A stretch of DNA of 64,000 nucleotides from Halichondria panicea (lineage: Eukaryota; Porifera; Demospongiae; Suberitida; Halichondriidae), in assembly GCF_963675165.1 (NCBI RefSeq), contig NC_087379.1, positions 815,001 to 879,000 on the forward strand. The letters run 5' to 3'. A program made the translations under genes and the position numbers. Numbering within the stretch: position 1 is the first letter of the stretch; the number at the start of each line of letters is the position of its first letter. Below are positions 51,129 to 61,390 of the stretch, piece after piece. Under the pieces are notes generated by a model, which saw only the letters and a list, made by a program, of their open reading frames with translations, was not told where the DNA came from and ran no database searches.

Positions 51129-53986
51129 TCAAGAAATAGTTGCTGTGATACTAATTTTATAGACGGTAGATTGTCTTTTTCTTTTATCGTTCAGCCCCCC
51201 AATCATAAGGCACTCTGTTGGAGACAGTGACACAGTGGCAGCGTATGCTATAGGAGATGGTGGATCACCAACGTAGAGCCAGGAGTCCATCGAGGATGAG
51301 TAGGCGTAGATCCTTTGAGTGGTTTCACCTTCACTATCCTTACCACCAACAGCAAATAGGGTGTCGGATATCGTTACAGGGGAGGGCCGGTAAGACGGTG
51401 TGTTGGATATTGTATTCCAGACAGAGTCGGCTTTGTTGGCACTCCCATCATCCTGTCGGTCTGCTGAGATGAGCTTGTCGACTTGAGCAGCACACACCTT
51501 GTTTAGACTATTGCTGCCAGGTCCCCCCATTAGGTACACTGTGTTGTTGTAGACAATTCCTCTTTGGTTGTGACAAGCATACGGTAGTCTGTCTGTCTCG
51601 CTCCACTGGGAGGTGCTGATGTTGTAGATCTCAACATTATTAGTGTATTCACCAGAGTCCGCACCTCCTGCTACGATCAGATGTGTTGAGAGACTAACGA
51701 CTGCTGGTGAATACCTCGCTGTGGGCATGGGTGGGATCGTCCGTTTCCAGTTCCTTCCTTTGTTAAACACATGTACCACGTTGGATTTAGAGAAGGATGA
51801 ATCCAAACCACCAACTGCTGCCAGTTCACCTTTGACCTCTCCTAGACCAAAATAGCGTACAGGAAGTCTGGGCAGAGTTGACCAAACATCTTGTGGCGGA
51901 TCGTAACAGTGGACACAGTACTCATCATCGTCATCACAGTATCCTCCACCATAGTAGACCTTGCCATTGATGGTTACCGCTCGCCCAGTAGACATCTTCA
52001 CTGGAGCCTCAGAGCACTGACTGTAGGACAACTGAACCTGTAGGGACTGGAGAATACAGAGAGTCAATAACTTGTGTGTTGCATGTAATGAATTTAAATA
52101 AGGGAATGTAATCACATGCAGGTTAACAATGTTATAAGGTTACCATGGCAACAAAATTATTATAACAGTATCGATCCTGTGGAACATAATTTTCCGCTTA
52201 TATTATTTAATTTGGCTCTTATATAGGAGTGGTGATTATAGCAGAATATATTCACATGCTATAGCTAGCCAATATAATAACAAGCCACACTATAATACAC
52301 ACAGCTACTTTGACGAATTACCGAGCATAGCAAAAACAGAATTATAACTTTGAGTTCAATTGGAACATTAAATGGACTAGGCACATTAGGTTGACTATAC
52401 AATAAGAGATACGACGGTACAGATGTGTGCACTTAGTGGTACAGTGTTGATGAGCTCACCTGTGGTTTGCTGGTCAGGTAGTCTCTAGTTTTGGTGAGCT
52501 GGTCGTTCAAACTCTGAATGGTGGCTTCTTTCTTTTGAAGGGAAGTGTCCTTGGAGGCAAGCATCAACTCTTGGTGAGCAATAGTGGAATCTTTGTGAGC
52601 AATTGTTGAATCTTTGACAGCAATAGTGGAATCTTTTTGAGCGATAATAGAGTTTTTGTCAGCTTGTTCCTGTTCTAGATGTGTTTCCAGTTGAGCTATT
52701 TTCGTAGCAAGCTCGTTGTGAGTGTAGTTGACGTTGGCAATTTGTTGCTCCACCTCTTCAGTGAGTTGCTTACATCGAGTTTCTACCTCAGTAATCCTAG
52801 CATCTTTGGAGAAAATAAATGCATCTTTCATGTTAACAATTGTCTCTTTATCTTCGAGTTGACCTTTAAGATCTTCATTCTCCAATTTAAACTGATCAGT
52901 TTCCACAGAGTGCACCAACTGCATACGCTCGACAGCGTTTTCACTTTCTTCTTCTTGTCGTCTTTTCTCCTCCGCCAGTGCCTCGATCTCTCCTGCTTTC
53001 TCCTGGATTGCCGAGTCCTTCCTCACAACCTCCTCCTCAAGCTCCCTCTTCTCTGTCAGTAGGGCACTCACTCGCTGGAGCATCTCCACTCTGTTCTCAA
53101 AGGAGGGAGGGTGTTCAAGTACCACACCCACCATCCGACCCACTATCTCCGCTGCTCTAGGCCTTTGTTGAGGGTTGTTGCTGAGACAGCGCATGATTAG
53201 GTCCATCAGAGGGTGGTCTGGGGAAATCTTTAGAAGAAACTCTTCACGTCGTTCAGCTTCCGTCACTGGTATCAGACCATTGGGATTGGTAGGATCGATT
53301 CGTGTCTGGCCGATACTTGGTAGTGGCCACTCTGCTGTGAAGGTGTGAATCATCATGATCCCAAAGGAGAACACATCCACACTGGTGTCGTAGTGGGGGT
53401 TGGCAACCATCACTTCGGGGGGCATGTACGCTGGGGTGCCAGGGGTCTCCGTCATTCGACTCACTTGAAGGGGGGTCAGGTTCAATATTCGAGCAACCCC
53501 CAGATCGGATATCTTGGCCGTCATGTTGGTGGACAAAAGGACATTGTTGGCTGAGAGGTCTCTGTGCACAATGACTGGTGTTTGGCCATGGAGGTAGACC
53601 AGGCCCAGTGAGACGTCATGGAGGATGGAGAAGTTGATCTCATCGGGGAGAATACCGTAGCGCTCGAGACAGCTGGTCAAGTTGGTGGGGAGGAACTCCA
53701 TGACTAGGATGGGGAACTGAGAGCCTTCCTCAAAACAGACTCCCAGAAACTGGACAATGTTGGGGTGCCTAGTTTGACTGAGCAGGTTACACTCCTCCAG
53801 ATACCTTCGTGCTGCATGCCCGATTCCAGCTTCATACAGAGCTCTGTGAAGCTTCTTGCCGGCACATTTCAGTCCTCGATACTCTAGCTCCATAACAACA
53901 GCGTAGGAACCTCGTCCAAACTCATTCTCAGTGATGCGAATTTGTCTCAGAGTGAACTGCTCGAAAGCTTGTGGATTTACAGACAT
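51129..53986 (-). CDS. TKL-like protein kinase - coiled coil - kelch-repeat protein (copy 1)
   Basis: Two exons (53986-52460 and 52037-51129) join in phase 0 to give 811 residues. Residues ~11-290 are a protein kinase: glycine loop GRGSYAVV, Lys44 (CAGKK), HRDLSANN with Asp143 and Asn148, DLG at 161 (in place of DFG), TPAYMPPEV, and a C-lobe ending RPRAAEIV. All catalytic residues are present, so activity is likely; the HRDLSANN/DLG pattern points to the tyrosine-kinase-like group. Residues ~300-505 form a long Glu/Lys-rich coiled coil with a repeated DSTIA[HV]K unit. Residues ~525-805 carry about five kelch repeats (AAVGGLD, IVAGGAD, YLMGG, FAVGGKD, MIGGLND), a likely beta-propeller for protein binding. 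No TM or signal peptide: cytosolic. A 5' UTR intron (about 54002-54210) is suggested by splice sites. A paralogue lies at 61391. Confidence 0.92.
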
Positions 53987-54394
53987 TGTCTTCGTTACTG
54001 TGGGAATAGCAATATTAAATAGGTAATCCAGCTGGCCAAGTAAAGATTAAGTTACAAAAAAAGTAAGATACATTGCCAAGTATATTAAAAAGGTAATAGA
54101 TCTAGAATCTATAGAAAAACAAAGCCTTTATAGTACAGTACTCAGGCTCAGGCTTACAGGAGCACATGCAGTTATGGTATGTATATAAAAGCTATTCAGT
54201 TGATCTCACCTGTACTGTATAGAAAGCTTGATAGAGTTGAAGTTATGGAGCTAGAAAGCTAGCTGTAGTGGCCAACAGAACGAGAAGGTCAAGAACGATT
54301 GAACAAGGAAAGATTTTGTTTACTTGTGCAAAGCAAAAGGGGGTGTGGCTTGTACAAGGTTTTGTGCACTATTTAGAATACCACCAAGTCAAGG
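53987..54394. promoter_or_regulatory. Divergent intergenic region, kinase-kelch copy 1 / CWF19L1
   Basis: A 408-bp interval between two genes that start in opposite directions. On the minus strand it seems to include a 5' UTR intron for the kinase gene (donor ACAG|GTGAGA near 54210, acceptor CCCACAG near 54000). No TATA box was recognised. Confidence 0.5.
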
Positions 54395-56399
54395 ATGAAA
54401 ATGTAAGGAGCTAGCTAGCTCTAGTGCAAGTGTACTCACCTAGATCTCCTTCTCCCCCTCACTCAGTCTGGTGTGTGGAGATGTGGAGGGTCACTTCAAG
54501 CAACTGTTTAGCAGAGTCCAGAGCATCCTCTCCAAGAACAAAGACTTTGAGGTAGCTACATACAATGGATGCACACACTCACTGCAGTGCCAGTGCATTT
54601 ATTGTCCCTTTATGTAGCTGCTGTTGTGTGTTGGATCTTTCTTTAGCTCTGACTGCCAGGAGGAGTGGAGCAAGTATCGGGAGGGGGTGGAAACAGGTAA
54701 TTAAACGATATTAGATCACCTTCCTCTGACATTTATTACACCCCCATGCACAGTGCCTCTACCGACGTTCATCCTTGGCCCGTGTTGGACTGAGCATGGC
54801 CAGTTCTATGGAAACTTGTCACGTGATGGAGGAGAGCTTTGCCCCAATGTCACATGACTAGGTACAGTGTATGCATGTTGTTAACCACTCTATCAGTACA
54901 CACATGAGTCACACTCCATTACAGGTCAGCGTGGAGTGTACAGTGCGTCCAGTGGTCTGAGGGTGGCCTATCTCAGTGGGAGCTACTAGGGGAGGACCTA
55001 TCAGCATCAAGACAAGGGAGATAATCTATTGGTCAGTTCTCTTCTCAATCACCTGGAGGAGTTGTTGAACTAGTTTTTGTTTCTCCCTCTAGCGATCATA
55101 TTTCACTGACTCTGATGCATGTGTCCTGGCTGGAGGGTCAGTGCAGTGGAGAGGGCTACCGTGGAGTGGACATTCTCCTCACCTCTGATTGGCCCGGAGC
55201 AGTGGACAAGTTCACAGTGGCTCCTGTGAGACCTAGCTCCCAGTTATTGTAGGATGGACCAGTACCTTAATAATACCTTATGCTCATGCAGGACGGACTG
55301 GACCTGAGTGCAGTGGGGGCAAAGCCTCTGAGTAAACTGGCCATGTGTCTCAAGCCACGCTACCATTTTGCAGCTCTACACCAAACCTTCTATGAGAGAA
55401 TACCGTACAGGTACAGTACGTCCATCCCTGTAATATTAGAGTACTTGAGTTTGCTCCTTAAATAGAGTTCTGTTATCCAATTTCTTGAAGTCCGTTGGTA
55501 TGTTCAATTTTCCAATGTGATTTGACCAGCGATACAATAAGAGATAAGAGAGTTTCATAATTATTTTAGATGTGTGCTGTAATTATACGTACATGTTACA
55601 TGTCCTCATCTTTAAATCCCTACACAGTAATACCTCCACAACTTTTGATGCTAACTGTATTGTGCTTCATTTCATGTAGGAATCACAAAATCCTTCAAGG
55701 CAAGCCACATCATGTGACACGATTCTTAGATTTGGTTCAAGTGGGAAATCCAGACAAGAAGAAAAGAGTGAGTTGAAATCATTCTAGTCCCATTAGTATT
55801 ACATGTTATTAATGATGACATCATCTTCATACCTGCAGTACCTGTATGCATTCTCTGTCACACCCATGAGCTCCATGGACGAGAAAGAGCTGACTCAGCA
55901 ACCACCCACTGCCACCAACTGTCCCTACACTGAACTAGTCAAATCTTTGGTAAGGAAAACTTCGTATTGTCCCATAATGTCTAGCTATCGTTGAAGGGCC
56001 AATATACATGTACATTGCAGTGTAGTAGTAACAGTTAAAAGGTTGAAGGGGCCACTTGGTTGGTGCAAAACACCACCTAAGTGGGACTGCCCCTGGCCTG
56101 GAGCGCTAGTAATTTGAGACAAGAAGCCATACCTTCTCATTGTGACATCATAATTAGCTGCAGCCTAGCTACAAGCTTATTAGCTCTAAACAAGAACTAA
56201 AGTCTATAATTATAATAATTATTTGCACTCCCACACACACACACACTGAAGTTTGTAATTGTATAATAATGCCGTATACAGCAGAATTTCGTTCATGTTA
56301 CAAGAGTATTATCATTCAGAAAGCAATCCTTATTTCATTCTGCTGACAACTTTCTCCTTGTCAATGTTAATTAGAACACCTATCCAACTCAGGAATGGT

Positions 56400-56457
56400 G
56401 GGCCCATTCAATGAATGTTGCTGGCACCCTGGCCAGCAACATTCATTGAATGGGCCC
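56400..56457. repeat. Perfect 26-bp-arm palindrome in CWF19L1 intron
   Basis: Arms 56400-56425 and 56432-56457 are exact reverse complements with a 6-base loop (GGGCCCATTCAATGAATGTT... arm start). It lies in the 1.9-kb intron 55950-57882, which also carries a GT/GCGT run at about 56595-56645 and a foldback element. Confidence 0.85.
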
Positions 56458-56595
56458 CCCCTGTTCCTACTCCACTGCATTGTCCAATTTTCCAAGCAAA
56501 AACTTGCGTTATGTATCACTTTGAGAGTCCTATCTCTAGATATCACCATTATTATGCCTCGGTGCGCATATGCGCAAGCGAGGTATACGGTATAG

Positions 56596-56643
<48 letters not shown>

Positions 56644-56701
56644 TGGACTGCTACAGCTGCCTAAGGATGAATCAAGTGCAAGTAAGAGTTTCTATAGGTT
56701 T

Positions 56702-57393
56702 CTAGTACGGTGGCCCTGAGTGCTACTCCTAGTTGATAGTTCATACTTGATAGTTCAAATGCGTAGTTGGCAGTTGGCAGTTGGTAGTTGGCAGTTGGCA
56801 GTTCGTAACTTTTAAACTTTGCAACAATAATTAGCCTGCTTTAAATTATGATACTGGTGGCACCAATAGATATCTATAGCTGGCCTAAGACGGCAATATC
56901 ATATTATATGTACACATCTAGGTAGGGAGGTAATATCAAGTCTAATCCCCATGCACCTATATTCCCAGATCCCATGCAGTAGGGGGGGGGGGGGGCAATA
57001 TAGAAACAGGTTTTGCATGGCTCTTTTATAAAACTTAGATTCTATTGAGGCCATTTAAAGTTGTGGTTAAAAGATTAGAGGCAGTGCAAAGATCTATATA
57101 ATTATACAACATTTGCTAACTGGCGTAGAAGATGTATATAGTCTTTGCTGGCCTCAGACGGCACTAACGTGTGTCCAGTCCACTATACAATGTACATTAA
57201 GTAGGGCTTGCCCCAAGGCTTAGAGAAACAGGTTTTGTAGAATAATTCCTGGCATTAGTTTGTTGCGAAGTTTAAAGGTCACGAACTATCAACTCCCAAC
57301 TCCCAACTATATATATATACCAACTACCAACTCCCAACTCCCAACTACCAACTGCCAACTAAGAGTAGCACTCTCAGGGCCACCGTATTCTAG
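56702..57393. mobile_element. Foldback element with GTTGGCA-type repeats
   Basis: A 692-bp unit with long imperfect inverted ends. The left end (CTAGTACGGTGGCCCTGAGT...) pairs with the right end (...CTCAGGGCCACCGTATTCTAG). Inside each arm, short GTTGGCA/GTTGGTA repeats pair with CAACTCC/CAACTACC repeats. The interior is non-coding and itself weakly repeated. The subterminal tandem repeats fit a Foldback-type DNA transposon; this is inferred. Confidence 0.75.
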
Positions 57394-59259
57394 TCATGTT
57401 TACTTGGATATTAATTCATGGATTTGCAAAATAATGCTTCGTTCTCGAGTTATGCCTAGTTTTGCTTACTTGGAATGCCATTGCAGCCTTTTCAGAAGAG
57501 CACGTAGCCAAACTTGTTCACCGAGTGTTGCTACTCTACTTAGTAGTTAGCTCTGCACTAGAAGGCTAGTTATTGGTAGCTGCAAGAGTGAGAAGAGAGC
57601 TGCAAGGCTCTGCTGATGCAGCCCGGCATTAATTTTAGACTTGAACTTTTGGCATCGATCGTTTTTAACAACAGTCATGGTGGATCCCACTCTTGAGTTT
57701 GCTAATGCAAAAAGTTCATCATAAATTATGATCTGAGTGTATAAAAGCGCTTTTATGTACGTAGCTTTGGCATATCCACCAAGGCATCAGCACCTGCGGT
57801 GCTTTCATTTTGTGTTGTAGTTCAAATCCATATGTTTGCAGAGGTCAAAGTTTATTGTGTACCTACCCCACACACTGTGCAGAGGGAGTCTCAAGAGGAG
57901 GCTGGGCCTAACTTCTTCTTTGACCAGAGGGCTCTTGATTCAGCTCATCGCAAACAGAAGAGACAACAGGACGGAGGACCCCCTGCAAAGAGACGACCCC
58001 CTCCCCAGCCCAGGGGGCCGTGCTGGTTTTGTCTGGAGGGCAAGGAAGTGGAGAAACATCTTGTGGTCTCCATCGGAGAGATCATGTGAGATAGAGTGTG
58101 TTGTACTTGCTAATACTGCACATACAAAATACAATGTAGCTCACAAATAGCAGACCACTAACAGTTTGTATTGTATACCCTATATAGACGTACCTGGCTT
58201 TATCCAAGGGTGGGATGGTACCAGAGCATGTGCTGGTTCTACCCATCGGTCACTATGCAGCCTCCACTGACGCACCACCAGTCAGTTCATGTGCTGTGTG
58301 TACCACTGCTGTGTGTGTATAGTCATTGTTTGTATTGTGGAGAGTATGTTTCCATGCTCTGTGTGTACTATTTAGCAGTCTGTAGTGGTCAGCCTGTAAG
58401 CAGGCCACCCTCTATAATACAGCCAGGTTAATGGGCCCCAAAGTCTCCATAGCATCTGTTTGGACCTGTGTTAACAGACCACCTCTTTAGTACAGCCACT
58501 GTTGGTCTGCCCACTGTGTAAGCAGAGATCACTATACCATATATCATGCATGTACACTGTATGACCTGTGCTCTATTACTGTAGGAGGTTTTAGAGGAGC
58601 TTGGAAAGTTTAAGAGTGCTCTGGGGAAGTACTTCAACAGCAAAGATCAGTCGTGTGTCATCTTCGAGAGAAACTACAAATCACAGCATTTTCAACTACA
58701 GGTCAGTACCGTCAAGGCCGTATTATCATGTGATGTGATTGATACTGTATGGTTGGTGTGTTGAGATTAGGCTACAAGGTTTTGAGGGCAAACAGAGGAA
58801 TGTGATTTCTCTTTTTAATCATTCACTGGTTCAGGGACTCTTTCAGCTGCCATAACTTGAATTCTGTGTATTCAATTTCAACGGTTTTATGATTTTAGAA
58901 AGAGGCCATCTAGCAAAGATCGTGATATCATACAATCTAGGTCTTTGAAATCGTATTTGTGAAGCCATTAGCATTCGTAAACTTACATAATTATGTGGAA
59001 ACATTGTATAAATACGGTACATGTTAGTGTGTGTATGGTAGATGTGTTGACTGATAGTTGTGTATGGTTAGTGTGTGATGGTAATGGTGGTCACTGTAGG
59101 TTATTCCAGTGACCAAGATTCCATCTGATGCTCTGAGACAAGCCTTCATAGATTATGGGCGGAGTATGGGGGTGTGGCTTGAGACTGTGCCCAGGGAAAC
59201 ACCACCCTCAGAGGTAACACACACACATCATAGCTGTACCATGTTCTACGTACCATTCT

Positions 59260-59864
59260 CTAAGCCTTTTATAGCCTCGATTCCAGGTCGATTAAAATAC
59301 GGCCTGGTACCTATTGCATGGTGATAGTGCGCATGCGCTAGTTTATTCACCAGAATCCTTTCTCTCATCTATTTTCTATCTATGTACATCAGCTTAGTAT
59401 TGCGTTGTTTCAGAAGGCTTTCACACTAGTCTAAAGTCAGAAGAGGCTCTCATCTACCTCTATGACGGTTGTATGGTCAGGATGTCTTACATTGGATCTG
59501 TACAGTCTATGGGAAGTGTATGGTGCCTCTTGACTTCTACTTGCGAACACAACCCGGCTATAGGACCATCCTAGATATAGTAGATGAGAGCCTCTTCTGT
59601 CTTAAAATTAGTGTTCAAGCCTTCTAGACCAACGCAATAGATGACATAAGCCACAGCTTCACAGAACTCAGTCATGGAGATAAAGTATTACGGAACATTA
59701 TTATTCTTAGTAAATGGTATAATTTACGTTCGTAGTACGATTACCCATATTCTGAGTAATTTGAAGGGCATGCACACTATCACCCATGCAATACCAGGCC
59801 ATATTTTAATGCGGCCTGTAATCGATGCTAATAAGCGTATAGAATAGGGGCTATAAGCTTTTTA
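59260..59864. mobile_element. Long inverted-repeat element in CWF19L1 intron
   Basis: About 600 bp whose two halves pair along most of their length. Outer arm: 59260-59340 with 59770-59864 (shared words TTATAGCC, ATTAAAATA, GGCCTGGTA). Inner arm: TTGCGTTG...AGAAGGCTTT...GAAGAGGCTCTCATCTA near 59400-59456 with its complement near 59582-59642. Non-coding; likely a non-autonomous foldback transposon. Confidence 0.75.
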
Positions 59865-59918
59865 GTTATCAATACTTCTCTTTACCAGAATCTATTAGTT
59901 TTGCTACACACATACCGT

Positions 59919-60091
59919 CCCTGAGGGCCTCCCACCCACCCATACACACACACACACACCCTCTCTGAGGGCCTCCCACCCACACACACACACACACCCT
60001 CTCTGAGGGCCTCCCACCCCCCCACACACACACACACACAGATTGCGTACACTGGTGTCCCACACACACACACATACCCTCCTCCCCCATA

Positions 60092-60151
<60 letters not shown>

Positions 60152-60198
60152 CCTCCTCCCCCATACACACACCACACACACACACGCACACACACACA

Positions 60199-60252
<54 letters not shown>

Positions 60253-60270
60253 TTGCGTACACTGGTGTCC

Positions 60271-60313
<43 letters not shown>

Positions 60314-60441
60314 CCTCCTCCCCCATACACACACCACACACACACACGTACACACACACAGACACACACACACGCACACGCACACGCACACGCACACACA
60401 CACACACACACGCACACACACATACACACACACACACACAG
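59919..60441. repeat. Compound CA array with embedded exon-start copies
   Basis: Long (CA)n runs with interspersed repeated units. A CTGAGGGCCTCCCACCC unit occurs three times (59925, 59966 and 60005 approximately). A block TATACCCTCCTCCCCCATAC recurs (about 60075, 60147, 60310). The sequence TTGCGTACACTGGTGTCC, which begins the CWF19L1 exon at 60442, also occurs upstream at about 60042 and 60252. The high CA content makes all six frames spuriously open. Confidence 0.85.
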
Positions 60442-61390
60442 CTTGCGTACACTGGTGTCCCATACTTCCTGGCAGAGTTTGATGATGGGGGAAATGTGTT
60501 CACAAGACCATTTTCTTGCCAACTCACGCAGACAAACAACCAGATCACTGAATATAGGTTATAGTATGTTTCTACTACTGTGAGCTCATGAGGTAAACAG
60601 CACTCTCAAGTGAGTAGGTAAGAACATATCCGTGAGTCTCGTCACACCGACAATGCACACCTCTAACCTTTCTATTGCATACTCAGCAAATGTCTCTTCC
60701 ACAAATCTGTCATCATACCTATTGAGTGAACACACAAACTGTTCTAGTTCCTGGAACAATACGTACGGACGTTTCTCTCTCCAATTTGGAAGGTGATTAA
60801 AAACCAATTAATGACATGTTGAATGCTTTTATTGGTTGCAATATCGGCTGCAGGGAGGTGTTGGCTGCTCCTCTCGTTCTGAATCTGCCCAATTGGATCA
60901 ACTGGAAGTCATGTCTGGCAACAAAGAACGAGGAGACGAAAGCTGCTCTAGAAATGAGGAAGAACTTTGAACCATATTATTTTGATTTCACATGCAACTG
61001 ACAACGATGATTAATTTCTTTATTTTCACTTTTACTTTTGTATAATTGACATTTTGTGTATTAGCTAGTTGTCCAATAATAATTATGGTTGGCCATATAT
61101 ATTATATAGTTATAGGAGTGCAGATCAATATCAGTGGGCAATTATTTTCCTTGTCCCAATGTTGTATTAGAACCTGTCCATGAGCTGGAGGAGGGTAGTT
61201 ATGCTGACATTGCAATAGTCAATAAGGGGGAGGGGCTGGTTGCACGCTATACACACATTATATACCTCTACTTATACTGTAACCTCTACTAGTAATTAGT
61301 ACCATGCAAGCTAGTATAACATGTTCACTCTAGAAAACAATTATCATGAAAATTTGGGTTATTTATAATTTTATAATTATACCAAAACAA

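Larger units (their letters stand above)
54395..61001 (+). pseudogene. CWF19L1: CWF19L1-like gene (DBR1-type N-terminal and CwfJ C-terminal domains), apparently disrupted
   Basis: CWF19L1 is related to lariat-debranching cofactors and the spliceosome-associated CwfJ family. Blocks: 54395-54402 (MKI), 54467-54551 (LVCGDVEGHFKQLFSRVQ), 54618-54696 (LLLCVGSFFSS), 54754-54861 (FILGPCWTEHG), 54925-55031, 55093-55225 (GVDILLTSDWP), 55292-55410 (LKPRYHFAAL), 55680-55767, 55839-55949 (YLYAFSVTPM), 57883-58085 (GPCWFCLEGKEVEKHLVV), 58188-58280 ([20 protein letters not shown], including the histidine of the HIT-like fold), 58585-58701 (CVIFERNYKSQHFQLQ), 59100-59213, 60442-60557, 60854-61001 (MRKNFEPYYFDF). 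Three defects: in-frame TGA at 54855-54857; a frame change in exon 5 (TAG at 54987-54989 in the incoming frame, while homology resumes in another); and a phase mismatch between the exons ending 58085 and starting 58188. The later exons are well conserved, so loss would be recent. Confidence 0.65.

Noticed and set aside
59869..60564. Long open frames on both strands (Cys/Val- and Thr/His-rich proteins)
   Set aside because: They are translations of CA/GT microsatellite DNA; composition is purely that of the dinucleotide repeat and no domain is present.
60586..60807. Minus-strand frame of 73 codons with protein-like composition
   Set aside because: Lies in the last CWF19L1 intron, no family recognised, no splice partners found; may be chance or an old insertion.
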